A DNA stretch of 64,000 nucleotides from Shewanella gelidii. GTDB lineage: Bacteria > Pseudomonadota > Gammaproteobacteria > Enterobacterales > Shewanellaceae. The position numbers and the translations under genes were made by a program. Under the pieces are notes generated by a model. That model did no database searches, had not been told where the DNA came from, and saw nothing but the letters and a program-made list of their open reading frames with translations. Shown piece after piece: positions 1-9,458 of this stretch (its first letter is position 1; each line of letters opens with the position of its first letter). The DNA lies in contig NZ_BMPZ01000004.1 of NCBI RefSeq assembly GCF_014647855.1, forward strand, positions 124,001-188,000, given 5' to 3'.

Positions 1-36
1 CACAAAGGTATTGTTCACCCATACCCGAAGAAGTAA
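1..36 (+). CDS. 3' end of an unidentified gene (partial)
   Basis: The window opens inside a frame reading HKGIVHPYPKK then TAA. A rho-independent terminator follows 35 bases later, which is what one expects behind a real gene end. Eleven residues are too few to name the protein, so the reading frame is inferred only from the stop and the terminator. Confidence 0.35.
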   Translation, partial: HKGIVHPYPKK

Positions 37-71
37 AACGTTTGCTTCCTTCATATAGACAATGAATTGAA

Positions 72-97
72 AAAGTCCTCGCAGTGAGGACTTTTTT
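72..97 (+). terminator. rho-independent terminator
   Basis: A 9-bp perfect stem (AAAGTCCTC / GAGGACTTT) with a 5-base loop is followed by a T run. It ends the gene entering from the left edge and faces the 3' end of the minus-strand chemoreceptor gene. Confidence 0.85.
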
Positions 98-140
98 ATT
101 GGTTAAAATTCAGTTGCTTGTTAGCGCAGTTGTTTTGATA

Positions 141-1697
141 TCACTCGCGTTTAAAGCAGGTCACTAACTCGTGCAGTTGCTTGGCAACGGCCTGAGTGTT
201 TTCAATGCTTTCCACAGAGTGCTGCGCGCGATCGAGGCTATTCACCGACAGTTCGGAAATATTAATGACCTGTCGATTAATATCTTCAGAGACCTTTGCC
301 TGCTCTTCAACTGCAGAGGCCATATGGGTCGACATGGATGCAATGGTTTCCATAGAAGCTCCGATCTCAGTGAGCATTGATTCAGTACTATGAACATTTT
401 GCATACCTACTTCCGCGTCTTTGGTGCCTTGTTGCGCAATTTTTACAGCTTGTTGAGCGCTACTAATTAACCCCGTCGTAATGGTATGGATCTCTTTGGT
501 TGAAATTTGGGTGCGCATTGCCAATTGTCTAACTTCATCGGCGACCACGGCAAACCCGCGTCCTTGCTCGCCTGCTCGAGCAGCTTCAATCGCTGCATTC
601 AGAGCTAGTAAATTGGTTTGCTCCGCGATTTGTTCGATCATCTGCGTGACTTGGGCGATGTTCTCTGTTTGGTTGGATAAGCTGCTGACAGCTTCACAAA
701 CATTGTGCACTGTATTTTGCAGCTGCGAGATTGAAGCTGTCGTAGTCGCCACCATTTTCTGGCTGGACATGGCTTGGTGGTGAGCTGACTTAGCGTGATC
801 GGCGGTCTGTTGGACGTGCTGGGCGACATCAGAAATTGTTGCCGTCATTTCATTCATCGCCGTAGCGACTTGTTCCGTCTCCGCTTGCTGGTCGATCATG
901 TTGTCACAGGCTTGATTGGAAAGCTTAAGGCCAATATCAGATTGGTTTGCAACGCCCAAGGCGGCATCTTCAATACGCGTGAGTACAGCACCTAAATGGG
1001 CTTGTTCGCTTTTGATTGCGACTTTGACGCCACCAAGACCGGGCTTGTCTTTGGTATACGTGTTGATAGCAAGTGGATGTTTAAAAGCACTATCAAGTTG
1101 GCCATTTAACATGTTGAGGTTGGTCTGTTTGGTTTGAGACATCCAAACGGCATAAATCGCGGTAATCGCCACAAATGTCAATGCCGCGACCTGAGGGAAT
1201 GACGCAAGATATAACAATGCACAAAGTATTGTCGCCGCGACAAGAAATTGGTTTTCTTTACCAAGGGGGATATCGATTTTTTTTGCTGAACCGGCATTAA
1301 TTGAACGATAAAGCTTTTCTGCTCGCTCAATATGTTCTCTGGTTGGGCATGATCGAACTGACTCGTAACCGACAATCTGTCCATCTTGGGTAATTGGAGT
1401 TATGTATGCGTCTACCCAATAATAATCACCATTTTTACAACGATTTTTAACCATTCCCATCCAAGGTTTACCTTGTTTGAGATGTTGCCACATGACCTCA
1501 AATGCTTGGGGAGGCATATCCGGGTGGCGCACTAAGTTATGTGGCTGACCAATGAGTTCTTCGCGGCTGTAACCACTAATTTCGACAAAGGCATCATTGC
1601 AGTGTTGGATGGTTCCAACGAGATCCGTATTGGAAATGAGTTTGGTGGTTGGCGCAAACGTACGTTCGCTATCTGTGATAGGTAAATTTTTTCTCAT
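141..1697 (-). CDS. aer: Aer-like methyl-accepting chemotaxis protein (PAS-MCP)
   Basis: This is a 518-residue chemoreceptor resembling the aerotaxis/redox sensor Aer. The N-terminal PAS domain (about residues 20-130) carries the family segments [24 protein letters not shown] and [13 protein letters not shown], close to the FAD-binding PAS of Aer. A hydrophobic stretch around residues 155-195 would be the membrane anchor. The C-terminal half is an MCP signalling domain with the hairpin tip [19 protein letters not shown], which contacts CheA/CheW. The start is placed at 1697 ([14 protein letters not shown]), the usual family N-terminus; a start at 1742 would add 15 residues without a better ribosome site. 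FAD binding is inferred from family membership. Confidence 0.88.
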   Translation of the reverse strand: MRKNLPITDSERTFAPTTKLISNTDLVGTIQHCNDAFVEISGYSREELIGQPHNLVRHPDMPPQAFEVMWQHLKQGKPWMGMVKNRCKNGDYYWVDAYITPITQDGQIVGYESVRSCPTREHIERAEKLYRSINAGSAKKIDIPLGKENQFLVAATILCALLYLASFPQVAALTFVAITAIYAVWMSQTKQTNLNMLNGQLDSAFKHPLAINTYTKDKPGLGGVKVAIKSEQAHLGAVLTRIEDAALGVANQSDIGLKLSNQACDNMIDQQAETEQVATAMNEMTATISDVAQHVQQTADHAKSAHHQAMSSQKMVATTTASISQLQNTVHNVCEAVSSLSNQTENIAQVTQMIEQIAEQTNLLALNAAIEAARAGEQGRGFAVVADEVRQLAMRTQISTKEIHTITTGLISSAQQAVKIAQQGTKDAEVGMQNVHSTESMLTEIGASMETIASMSTHMASAVEEQAKVSEDINRQVINISELSVNSLDRAQHSVESIENTQAVAKQLHELVTCFKRE

Positions 1698-2030
1698 GAT
1701 TACAGTCCATGTATAGTTTGCGTTTCGCAAACAAGGTTGCATCCAAGCAAAGGAGTCACATCGTGTTAATGAGTAATGCGCGAAAGCAGAACTAATAGCA
1801 ACACCGCCTTTAGGCTAAGTCCTATTAAGTCTAGTCGATATAAAATTGGCCGGGGGATTTATAAGGTTAATTATGTAAGATTCTGTTTTTCAGGTCTTTT
1901 TATGCTATTTTTGTGTATTTTTTGAGGGTTTGTGCGTGTGGTTCTAACAAAAACAAGTGTGTTGAACAGGCTGATTTTCATGCTTAAGTATGAAGGTGCT
2001 GGCGAGGTTGGCTGACCAGCACTTATTTCT
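1698..2030. other. intergenic region between aer-like gene and DUF1145 gene
   Basis: Holds no convincing ORF. It should contain the promoter of the aer-like gene, but I could not pick out a clear sigma-28 match. Near its right end lies an inverted repeat, GTGCTGG (1996-2002) with CCAGCAC (2016-2022), just beyond the DUF1145 stop; it has no good T run, so it is only a possible terminator. Confidence 0.5.
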
Positions 2031-2306
2031 CTATTGGCCTTGCTTAAGTACTCTTTGGCGATACTCTAAAAGCGTAAACACACCAAATAACATCACTTGT
2101 AAATAGTCTCGCAACTTGAGAGTCATCAGCTGTTTGAATAGCGAGTGGAATATGAATGCTTGAACGGCATGCATGACGCAAGTGATCATCAGTAAAACAT
2201 TGAGCAGCAGAGCAATTTTTCCTTCGAATGGCATTGCTAAGTTATAGAACATAATCAGCCATGCAAAGAGCGTAATGAGTTTACCAAGGGTGACTAGCAC
2301 TTTCAT
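2031..2306 (-). CDS. DUF1145 small membrane protein (YhhL-like)
   Basis: A 91-residue protein with hydrophobic segments around residues 5-25, 30-50 and 70-85, predicted to be an inner-membrane protein. It starts immediately after the rsmD stop (TAA then ATG, no gap), so the two are translationally coupled. In Escherichia coli the DUF1145 gene yhhL also follows rsmD, which supports the family call. No biochemical function is known for the family and none can be read from the sequence. Confidence 0.8.
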   Translation of the reverse strand: MKVLVTLGKLITLFAWLIMFYNLAMPFEGKIALLLNVLLMITCVMHAVQAFIFHSLFKQLMTLKLRDYLQVMLFGVFTLLEYRQRVLKQGQ

Positions 2307-2897
2307 TTATTGGGTCTCCGAAGTCGGTAGATATTGATAAAGCCTAAAGCATACTTGGCCTGCTTTCTTCTCTTTTAAAAGCTGCCAATTCGGTGGCACT
2401 GCGTTGCAATCCCAATTGGATTCTGTTTCTACATAAATGAGTGCATGTGGATTAAGCCAGCCATTTGCCGTCAGTTGCTGTAGGCAAGGTTCGGCAAGAT
2501 CTTTATTGAAAGGGGGGTCGACAAAAATGATATCGAATCCCACAGAGCATGGTGCAGCTAAAAACTGAAGCGCATCTCCCTTTATGACTTTGGCGTTGTC
2601 GCATTGAAGCGTTGCAAGATTGGTAGAGAGCTGCTTTGCCGCACTTGCTTGCAGCTCTAATATTGTGGCATGACCGGCATAGCGAGAAAGAGCTTCAAGA
2701 CTTAAAGCCCCTGTGCCAGCGAAACAATCTAAAACGCGCGCACCAGCAATATCGGGTGCGAGCCAATTGAACAATGTTTCTCGCACACGATCGGTTGTGG
2801 GTCTTAACCCTTCAAGGTCGTGGATCGGTAGTCGACGTGAACGCCATTGGCCGCCAATAATTCTGACTTGGCCGCTTTGGCTCCGATTTTTAGCCAT
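2307..2897 (-). CDS. rsmD: 16S rRNA (guanine966-N2)-methyltransferase RsmD
   Basis: A 196-residue SAM-dependent methyltransferase that modifies G966 of 16S rRNA during 30S assembly. The N-terminus has the family region RIIGGQWRSRRLP and LRPTTDRVRETLFNWL. The SAM-binding loop is DCFAGTGALSLEAL (about residues 60-73), and the catalytic N-methyltransferase motif is DPPF (VDPPFN, about residue 127). It is divergent from ftsY and co-directional with the DUF1145 gene, the same arrangement as in E. coli. Length and motif order are normal for the family. Confidence 0.95.
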   Translation of the reverse strand: MAKNRSQSGQVRIIGGQWRSRRLPIHDLEGLRPTTDRVRETLFNWLAPDIAGARVLDCFAGTGALSLEALSRYAGHATILELQASAAKQLSTNLATLQCDNAKVIKGDALQFLAAPCSVGFDIIFVDPPFNKDLAEPCLQQLTANGWLNPHALIYVETESNWDCNAVPPNWQLLKEKKAGQVCFRLYQYLPTSETQ

Positions 2898-3180
2898 CTT
2901 GCCCTCTAATTTTGACTGCTGCTAGAAAGTGGTAGACTATAGCTCACTTTATGTTTGCTAACGCGGCACACCTTCTTGCTGATAAACCCCAAACAAATAT
3001 GTGGCGGATTTTTCGCTGTTTTTGAGCGCGCTATTCTAGCCTAATTAGGTTGAAAAAGTTGAGAACTTGATAGGCTAACCACAAATTGATCTGCTTTGGG
3101 CGTAATCATTGTTGGAATTTGGTATAACGGCATGGGCAAAACAGAAACTGCACATTGAAAGTTAGGTATTGGTATAAAAC

Positions 3181-5148
3181 ATGGCAAAGAAAGGTTTTTT
3201 TTCCTGGTTTCGCAAAGACAAACCTGAAGCAGAGGTTGAAGCGGAAACAGAGGTGGTTTCAGATTTACCCACCGAACAGACTGACGAAGACAGTACGTCC
3301 GAGCAAATTATTGAACCGTCATCAGAGCAAGCGCTAGAGCCTTCGGACGAGTCGGGATTTGCAGGTGAGGCTGAGATAGAGCCTGCAGCTGAAGAAAATG
3401 TTGCGAGTGATGAGGTCGACGCCCCAAAAACTGCTGTGGACGAGTCCACCGAGATTCAGCAAGAGACCGAAGTGACGGTCGTTGAAGATGAAGATGATGA
3501 TGACGAAGCCGTTGTCATTGAAGAAGAAGCGACATTCATTGAAGCTGAGCCGGCTCCAGAGCTTGGGCAAGATCTGGAACAGCAAACTGATTCTGAAGAG
3601 CTGGATGTCGAAGGCGAAGCGTCGGCGCAACAGCGCATCGAAGAAGTTGAAGAAGCTAACGTAGAAGCGACTGTAGAGGAGGCTGATGAAGCCGTTGAGG
3701 AGCCGGTGGAGACATCGACTCAACCTCAAAAGCAAGGTTTCTTTGCTCGTTTTAAGCGCGGTTTTGAAGCCGAACAACCCTCAGAGCCCCAAGCTGAAGC
3801 TGCTTCCGTGTCGGATGTCGAAGATACCGCGCCACCTGAGCCGACAGATAATACAGATCTGGCGACGAATGCCGTTGAACCCGCTGTTGAAGAAAGCAAG
3901 TCACAAGCCATTGCAGCTGAAGTAACAGAATTAGTAGAAGGTGAATCAGCTGCCCACAGCGACGATGTGCAAGTTGAAGATGCGACTGAACTGGAAGATA
4001 TAGCGGCTCAATTTGAAAGTGAGCAAGCCTCTGAACAAAATGACATTGAGCTTGTTGAAGAGCAGTCTGCAGATGAGGTTGAAGTCGCAGAAGTTGAAGA
4101 GTCTGATGCTGAAGAATCAGAAGCTGAGCTTGACGTCGATGACGCAGCAGCAGAGTCTGAGGTGGTCGACGCCGAGTCGGATGGATTAGAAGCTCAACCT
4201 GAACCTCAAGCCCGTCCGCAAAAAGAAGGTTTCTTTGCACGCTTAAAACGAGGGCTATTACGCACCAGCGAGAATATTGGTAGTGGCTTTATTGGCCTGT
4301 TCAAAGGCAAAAAGATTGATGATGATCTTTTCGAAGAATTAGAAGAGCAGCTGCTTATTGCTGATGTTGGTGTAGAAACCACGACTCGATTAATTGAAAA
4401 GTTGACTGACCACGCCTCTCGTAAACAGTTAAAAGATGCTGAAGCGCTCTATGAGTTGATGCAAGAGGAAATGCAAAAAACTCTGGAGCCAGTCAGCATT
4501 CCATTGGTGCCAGAAAACAGCGAAGGCCCATTTGTCATCCTCATGGTTGGTGTAAATGGCGTGGGTAAAACCACGACGATTGGTAAATTGGCCAAACAAT
4601 ATCAAAGCCAAGGCAAATCAGTCATGCTGGCTGCTGGCGATACATTCCGTGCCGCAGCGGTTGAGCAGCTTCAAGTTTGGGGGCAGCGGAATGAGATCCC
4701 TGTGATTGCGCAGCATACAGGGGCTGACAGTGCGTCTGTTTTATTTGATGCGTTACAAGCTGCAAAGGCGCGTAATGTCGATGTACTTATCGCAGATACC
4801 GCTGGCCGTTTGCAGAACAAAGGCCACCTGATGGAAGAGTTGAAAAAAGTGGTTCGAGTAATGCAAAAGCTTGATGCGACAGCACCCCATGAGGTGATGC
4901 TGACGCTAGATGCATCGACGGGGCAGAATGCAATAAGCCAAGCACAGTTGTTCCAAGAAGCAGTTGGCGTATCGGGTATCACCATTACCAAGTTGGATGG
5001 CACAGCAAAAGGTGGGGTGATTTTTGCGATAGCAGATAAATTTGGTATCCCAATCCGTCATATCGGCGTTGGTGAGCAAATTGACGATTTGAGAGTATTT
5101 GAAGCGAAGAGTTTTATTGACGCACTCTTTAGTCAAGAAAACAACTAA
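3181..5148 (+). CDS. ftsY: signal recognition particle receptor FtsY, with long acidic repeat-bearing N-domain
   Basis: A 655-residue SRP receptor GTPase that docks ribosome-nascent-chain-SRP complexes at the membrane. The C-terminal NG domain is canonical: GVNGVGKTTT P-loop (about residues 457-466), DTFRAAAVEQL, DTAGRLQNK, TKLDGTAKGG and GVGEQIDDL. The first 345 or so residues are a very acidic low-complexity A domain, making the protein much longer than the 497-residue E. coli FtsY. Three copies of a basic amphipathic motif punctuate it: KKGFFSWFRK at the N-terminus, KQGFFARFKRGF near residue 184 and KEGFFARLKRGL near residue 348. In E. coli the equivalent segments bind lipid. First gene of ftsY-ftsE-ftsX; the ribosome site upstream is weak. 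Confidence 0.96.
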   Translation: MAKKGFFSWFRKDKPEAEVEAETEVVSDLPTEQTDEDSTSEQIIEPSSEQALEPSDESGFAGEAEIEPAAEENVASDEVDAPKTAVDESTEIQQETEVTVVEDEDDDDEAVVIEEEATFIEAEPAPELGQDLEQQTDSEELDVEGEASAQQRIEEVEEANVEATVEEADEAVEEPVETSTQPQKQGFFARFKRGFEAEQPSEPQAEAASVSDVEDTAPPEPTDNTDLATNAVEPAVEESKSQAIAAEVTELVEGESAAHSDDVQVEDATELEDIAAQFESEQASEQNDIELVEEQSADEVEVAEVEESDAEESEAELDVDDAAAESEVVDAESDGLEAQPEPQARPQKEGFFARLKRGLLRTSENIGSGFIGLFKGKKIDDDLFEELEEQLLIADVGVETTTRLIEKLTDHASRKQLKDAEALYELMQEEMQKTLEPVSIPLVPENSEGPFVILMVGVNGVGKTTTIGKLAKQYQSQGKSVMLAAGDTFRAAAVEQLQVWGQRNEIPVIAQHTGADSASVLFDALQAAKARNVDVLIADTAGRLQNKGHLMEELKKVVRVMQKLDATAPHEVMLTLDASTGQNAISQAQLFQEAVGVSGITITKLDGTAKGGVIFAIADKFGIPIRHIGVGEQIDDLRVFEAKSFIDALFSQENN

Positions 5149-5199
5149 GCGAAAACAACAGCAGTAATCAAGCGAACTTCGGACAATGATGGAGCATAG

Positions 5200-5871
5200 A
5201 TGATTCGATTTGAGCAAGTGAGTAAGGTGTATTCCGGTGGCCAAAAGGCACTGAATGATGTGAGTGTTCACCTGCAAAAAGGTGAAATGGCATTTCTAAC
5301 CGGGCACTCCGGTGCGGGCAAAAGCACCTTGCTCAAGTTGATTACTGTGATTGAACGCGCAAGCGCTGGGCGACTATGGATTAATGGGCACGATATCGCT
5401 CAAGTAAAGCCAAAGCAGATCCCTTACTTGCGACGTGATATCGGGATGATTTTTCAAAACCATCACCTGTTAATGGATAAAACGGTTTTTGATAATGTGG
5501 CGTTGCCTTTAGTGATCGAAGGCTTTTCTCACGGTGAAATTCGCAAACGAGTCGCCGGTGCGCTTGATATGGTGGGCCTTTATGGCAAAGAAAAACACGC
5601 CCCTATTATGCTCTCTGGAGGAGAACAGCAACGGGTCGGCATTGCTCGGGCGATCGTAAATAAACCGCCTCTTTTGTTAGCCGATGAGCCAACCGGTAAC
5701 TTAGATCCGAAACTTTCGATGGATATTCTACGTTTGTTCGAAACGTTCAATGACGCAGGGACAAGCGTTCTAATTGCAACGCATGATCTTGGGCTCATCG
5801 CCCGAATGAAGTATCGCACCCTCACGCTGAAGCAAGGGCGGTTACTCGGCGCACAGGAGTTACAACTCTAA
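5200..5871 (+). CDS. ftsE: cell division ABC transporter ATP-binding protein FtsE
   Basis: A 223-residue ABC ATPase. The Walker A motif is GHSGAGKST (residues 35-43), the signature LSGGEQQRVGIARA starts near residue 138, and the Walker B/D-loop is LLLADEPTGNLD. With FtsX it forms the divisome complex that activates periplasmic murein hydrolases through EnvC-type partners in enterobacteria. A GGAG ribosome site precedes the ATG. Its stop overlaps the ftsX start by one base (TAATG), indicating coupled translation. Confidence 0.96.
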   Translation: MIRFEQVSKVYSGGQKALNDVSVHLQKGEMAFLTGHSGAGKSTLLKLITVIERASAGRLWINGHDIAQVKPKQIPYLRRDIGMIFQNHHLLMDKTVFDNVALPLVIEGFSHGEIRKRVAGALDMVGLYGKEKHAPIMLSGGEQQRVGIARAIVNKPPLLLADEPTGNLDPKLSMDILRLFETFNDAGTSVLIATHDLGLIARMKYRTLTLKQGRLLGAQELQL

Positions 5872-6857
5872 TGGCACAAGCATCGCGTCAACCTACGAAA
5901 GCGAAACCACTAAATCGCAGCAAACTTCCTTTATCTGGACGTATTGTGATGTTCTTTGTCCGCCATGTGCAGCAAGCCATGGCCAGCATGGGAGAACTGT
6001 GGCGTAATCCATTATCGTCAATCATGACAATGGCAGTGCTAGGAGTGAGCTTAAGTTTACCTGCAGCTTTACAGGTCTTAGTGAAAAATGCCGAATCGAT
6101 TACCCAATCATGGAATAGCGCAGCTGAAATCTCATTATTTGTCGACGAAGGTCGCAGCGAACAGTCAATTCAAAGCTTAATCGCACGGATCCGCGTTTAT
6201 CCTGAAATTGCCGAAGTGCAATATATTAGTCGGGAGCAAGCATTAGCAGAGTTCCAGCGCTTATCTGGTTTTGGAGAGGCTTTATCTTATCTTGATACGA
6301 ATCCTCTGCCCGCCGTGGTCATGGTGACGCCCACAGTAAAGCACTCGAATCCGAAAGGAGCGCGTTTGCTCTTGAGTAAGCTAGAGCGAGAATCGGAAGT
6401 CAGCTTTGGTCGCTTAGATATTGAATGGTTAGAGCGACTACAAGCAGTGGTTCGCCTGTTGGAGCGTTCAGTTTTAGCCGTCGCCTTGTTATTGGTTCTG
6501 GCGGTAGTATTGGTCATTGGCAACACCATCCGCTTGGCAATTATGAATCGACGTACAGAAATTGAAGTGATGAAGCTTGTTGGCGCAACGGAATCGTTTA
6601 TCCAACGGCCCTTTTTATATACCGGCATTTGGTTTGGAGTGATCGGCGGTATGCTTGCATGGCTCATTATTAATGTACTGGTTTGGTATCTTGAAGGCGC
6701 ATTAGTGGAGTTATTGGGTCTGTATGGCAGTTCATTACAAATGCAGTCTTTAACGTTTGTAGAGTTGTTAGAATTGATGCTATTGGCCTCGTTCTTGGGC
6801 TGGTTAGGCTCGTTTTTATCGGTTCGGCAACATATTCGAGCAATCGAACCTTCTTAA
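5871..6857 (+). CDS. ftsX: cell division protein FtsX (permease subunit)
   Basis: A 328-residue FtsX-family membrane protein. A basic cytoplasmic N-terminus leads into a first membrane helix (about residues 44-66), a periplasmic domain containing SLFVDEGRSEQSIQ and YISREQALAEF (about residues 75-190), and three C-terminal membrane helices with the MNRRTEIEVMKLVGAT cytoplasmic loop typical of FtsX. It partners FtsE at the septum. The start overlaps the ftsE stop by one base. Confidence 0.95.
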   Translation: MAQASRQPTKAKPLNRSKLPLSGRIVMFFVRHVQQAMASMGELWRNPLSSIMTMAVLGVSLSLPAALQVLVKNAESITQSWNSAAEISLFVDEGRSEQSIQSLIARIRVYPEIAEVQYISREQALAEFQRLSGFGEALSYLDTNPLPAVVMVTPTVKHSNPKGARLLLSKLERESEVSFGRLDIEWLERLQAVVRLLERSVLAVALLLVLAVVLVIGNTIRLAIMNRRTEIEVMKLVGATESFIQRPFLYTGIWFGVIGGMLAWLIINVLVWYLEGALVELLGLYGSSLQMQSLTFVELLELMLLASFLGWLGSFLSVRQHIRAIEPS

Positions 6858-6886
6858 AAATCCGTTAATCATATATTTCTTCTCTC

Positions 6887-6912
6887 AGCCTGTTCAGCTT
6901 TTGGCAGGCTTT
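6887..6912 (+). terminator. possible weak terminator after ftsX
   Basis: A 6-bp inverted repeat, AGCCTG (6887-6892) and CAGGCT (6905-6910), is followed only by TTTG. It sits between ftsX and the rpoH promoter region and could give partial termination; the short T run makes this weak. Confidence 0.35.
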
Positions 6913-6937
6913 GTCGTGGTATCAATAACTTCTTGGT

Positions 6938-6965
6938 GAAACTTTTTTGCGTATTTCCGGTCTAT
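6938..6965 (+). promoter_or_regulatory. candidate sigma-E promoter of rpoH
   Basis: GAAACTT at 6938-6944 and GTCTAT at 6960-6965 are separated by 15 bases, a close match to the sigma-E (RpoE) consensus GGAACTT - 15/16 bases - GTCTRA. It lies about 140 bases upstream of the rpoH start. In E. coli rpoH is known to have a sigma-E promoter (P3), so the position and gene agree with an envelope-stress input to the heat-shock regulon. The match is read by eye. Confidence 0.6.
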
Positions 6966-7103
6966 TAGGATGACAAAAATGTTTCAAGACATGCCAGAGT
7001 GTTGACATACTCTGTCATTTCGTCGATAGTTCAACGTCCGAATGTGATGTCACGCAGATGCACATGCGGAAGTCAGGCAAGTAGAGTGGTTTTAGGAGTA
7101 GTA

Positions 7104-7961
7104 ATGACAGATAACACGCAATCAATGGCATTGATGGTTCCTCAGGGAAGCAGTAGCCTTGAAGCTTATATTCAATCGGTTAAAAGCATTACGATGCTGG
7201 ATGCTGAACAGGAGTATGAGTTAGCGAAGCGTCTTCAAGAAACTGGTGATATTCAAGCCGCTAAAAAACTGATTATGTCTCACCTTCGTTTTGTGGTTCA
7301 CGTGGCCAAAGGCTACGCTGGATACGGCTTACCACAGGCTGATTTGATTCAAGAAGGTAACATTGGCCTGATGAAGGCCGTAAAACGATTCGATCCCAAT
7401 GTTGGGGTTCGATTGGTTTCGTTTGCAGTGCACTGGATTAAAGCTGAAATTCATGAATATGTACTGAAAAACTGGCGTATTGTGAAGGTCGCAACCACCA
7501 AAGCACAGCGCAAACTCTTCTTTAATCTGCGTAAAGCTAAGAAACGCCTAGGCTGGTTTAGCGATGATGAAGTCTCTATGGTTGCAGAAAATCTCGGGGT
7601 TTCCAAAGCCGATGTGACCGAAATGGAATCTCGGATGTCAGCGCAAGACCCTGCATTTGATCTTGCAAGTGACAATGATGATGACCAAGACTACGCACCG
7701 GTTCATTACTTAGAAGATCACTCTTCAGATCTTGCGGTTCAGGTTGAAAATGCCGACTGGGAAAGTAATTCTCAAGCAAGATTGCTTTCAGCGATTAAAA
7801 CTTTGGATGAAAGAAGTCAGCATATCTTGCAGTCTCGCTGGTTAAATGAAGAAAAAACCACCTTGCAAGAACTTGCAGCGCATTACCAAGTTTCAGCAGA
7901 GCGTATTCGACAATTAGAAAAGAATGCGATGAATAAGCTGAAGGGCTGTATGCAAGCTTAG
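7104..7961 (+). CDS. rpoH: heat-shock sigma factor RpoH (sigma-32)
   Basis: A 285-residue group 3 sigma-70-family factor directing transcription of chaperone and protease genes. Region 2 is nearly identical to the family ([52 protein letters not shown]), the RpoH box is present ([17 protein letters not shown]), and region 4 ends in a helix-turn-helix ([19 protein letters not shown]). The start at 7104 ([12 protein letters not shown]) is chosen because AGGAG lies 5 bases upstream and the N-terminus aligns with known RpoH; the open frame extends upstream to 6999 but that part is not RpoH-like. Confidence 0.97.
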   Translation: MTDNTQSMALMVPQGSSSLEAYIQSVKSITMLDAEQEYELAKRLQETGDIQAAKKLIMSHLRFVVHVAKGYAGYGLPQADLIQEGNIGLMKAVKRFDPNVGVRLVSFAVHWIKAEIHEYVLKNWRIVKVATTKAQRKLFFNLRKAKKRLGWFSDDEVSMVAENLGVSKADVTEMESRMSAQDPAFDLASDNDDDQDYAPVHYLEDHSSDLAVQVENADWESNSQARLLSAIKTLDERSQHILQSRWLNEEKTTLQELAAHYQVSAERIRQLEKNAMNKLKGCMQA

Positions 7962-7980
7962 ATTTCGGTTAAGACATTTA

Positions 7981-8005
7981 AAAACCTGCTTCGGCAGGTT
8001 TTTTT
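7981..8005 (+). terminator. rho-independent terminator after rpoH
   Basis: AACCTGC - TTCG - GCAGGTT hairpin followed by seven or so T residues, 20 bases after the rpoH stop. Since menE converges here from the other strand, the flanking A run may let it act in both directions. Confidence 0.9.
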
Positions 8006-8020
8006 GTGTCTGAATATTGA

Positions 8021-9454
8021 TCATGACTCTGCAAACTTAAGCGTTTGCCTGCGATCGGTGTTGTTGATGACCTGTGCTCGGGTAATTTTTAAACCTATCG
8101 CTTGTATGCCGCGAGGCCATGGGTAGTAATTCCGTGGTCGTTTAAAGCGCGCAATGTGCTGCAATAAGTATGCTTCCAGCTCGTGTTTACTGAGCGCGGC
8201 TTGCTCCGGGTAAATTTTTATAATGGCTGCGGGCAAGTGACCAAAGCGTTCATCAGGTTCGGCAAACACAATGGCGTCAGCAATGTGGGGTAACTGCTTG
8301 AGTGCTTGCTCGATCTCTTCGGGGTGAATATTTTCACCACCACAGACAAACATGTTATCTGCGCGTCCAACCACCTGCAAATGACCATTTTTCCATACGC
8401 CGATATCCTTAGTATCAAACCAACCATCGACTGTCAGAGGCAGCTGCCAAGGGCGATCTTTGTTGGCAGGGTTCACGTAACCCAAGCACAGGCAATCACC
8501 GGCAACTTGGATATGCCCCTGTTGAATACGCAGTTGACGACCGGGTAGCAGTTGGCCGCTCAGCCCATCCGCATTTGCTACAGATGTGGTAATTTGTGAG
8601 GCCATTTCCGTCATCCCATAGCTGCAAAATGCATGGAGGGAGAACCCTTTGAGTGCATGAATACTCGTTGGTGAAATCGCGCCACCGCCAAGCAGCAAAT
8701 ATTGCACGGACTGTAAGCTTTCTGGCGTGGTAAGCAGTTGCTGTAGTTGCGCTTCGACTAACGACACATGGCTCACTTGGTCTCGTGGTAATTGCACATT
8801 TAATGTGTTGCTCTCATCTTGGAGCACCACTGCGGCAGTAGCAATGGCACAACGGTTTAAAATTGCTAAGCCACCAATATGGAAAAGAGGGAGAGACAAG
8901 AGCCAGCGATGCTGTGAATGCAGTGGTATTTGGCTGGTGGCGCCTTCTGCACTTGCGATATGATTTTTTAGGCTATGGACAGCGGCTTTCGGGCTGCCGT
9001 TGCTACCGGACGTGAGTACAAAGTTAACGGCATGCTGCGGATTGATGACCCGAGGCTCGTTGTCAGCTGTCTGTTCAAAATCGATAGAAATCCGTTTTCC
9101 TTGCAAGTTAGGCAAATGACTTGGCGCCCAATAATGGTCAATCGAAAATTGTTGGCATAAGTCGTTTAACTGCTGGCTCGGAAATTTAGGAGACATCGGG
9201 CAAAAGATAGCTTCCGCCTCAATACATGCCCAGTAAAGAATAATGGCTTCAATACAATTGTGACTAATACTGGCCAATCGGTCATTGGGTGATAACCCTG
9301 CCAACTTTAGCTGTTGAGCGGCGCCTTGAATGCGGGCATAAAGCACTTGGTAATTCAACGCATGCCCATTGTGGATCAACGCAATTGCCTGAGGGTGCAA
9401 TGTGGCTGCTTGTGCAAATGGGCTTATCTGAGGCGTGTTCAGGTGTGTTGTCAT
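8021..9454 (-). CDS. menE: o-succinylbenzoate-CoA ligase MenE
   Basis: A 477-residue ANL-superfamily acyl-CoA synthetase that adenylates o-succinylbenzoate and ligates it to CoA in menaquinone synthesis. Visible motifs are the AMP-binding loop LTSGSNGSPKAAVHS, the A5-type motif CSYGMTEMASQ, the hinge region DGWFDTKDIGVW and the VVGRADNMFVCGGENIHP segment. The start is set at 9454 (MTTHLNTPQ), four bases after the menC stop; an upstream extension to 9556 would run deep into menC. Last gene of the menDHCE cluster. Confidence 0.92.
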   Translation of the reverse strand: MTTHLNTPQISPFAQAATLHPQAIALIHNGHALNYQVLYARIQGAAQQLKLAGLSPNDRLASISHNCIEAIILYWACIEAEAIFCPMSPKFPSQQLNDLCQQFSIDHYWAPSHLPNLQGKRISIDFEQTADNEPRVINPQHAVNFVLTSGSNGSPKAAVHSLKNHIASAEGATSQIPLHSQHRWLLSLPLFHIGGLAILNRCAIATAAVVLQDESNTLNVQLPRDQVSHVSLVEAQLQQLLTTPESLQSVQYLLLGGGAISPTSIHALKGFSLHAFCSYGMTEMASQITTSVANADGLSGQLLPGRQLRIQQGHIQVAGDCLCLGYVNPANKDRPWQLPLTVDGWFDTKDIGVWKNGHLQVVGRADNMFVCGGENIHPEEIEQALKQLPHIADAIVFAEPDERFGHLPAAIIKIYPEQAALSKHELEAYLLQHIARFKRPRNYYPWPRGIQAIGLKITRAQVINNTDRRQTLKFAES

Positions 9455-9458
9455 AGGT

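Noticed and set aside
3334..4240. Several antisense open frames (up to 162 codons) across the acidic part of ftsY
   Set aside because: They arise from the repetitive GAA/GAG/GCT-rich codons of the acidic domain read backwards, are Leu/Gln/Ser low-complexity, and lie opposite a secure gene.
6999..7103. Extended RpoH start at 6999
   Set aside because: The additional 35 residues do not resemble RpoH and the start at 7104 has an AGGAG ribosome site.
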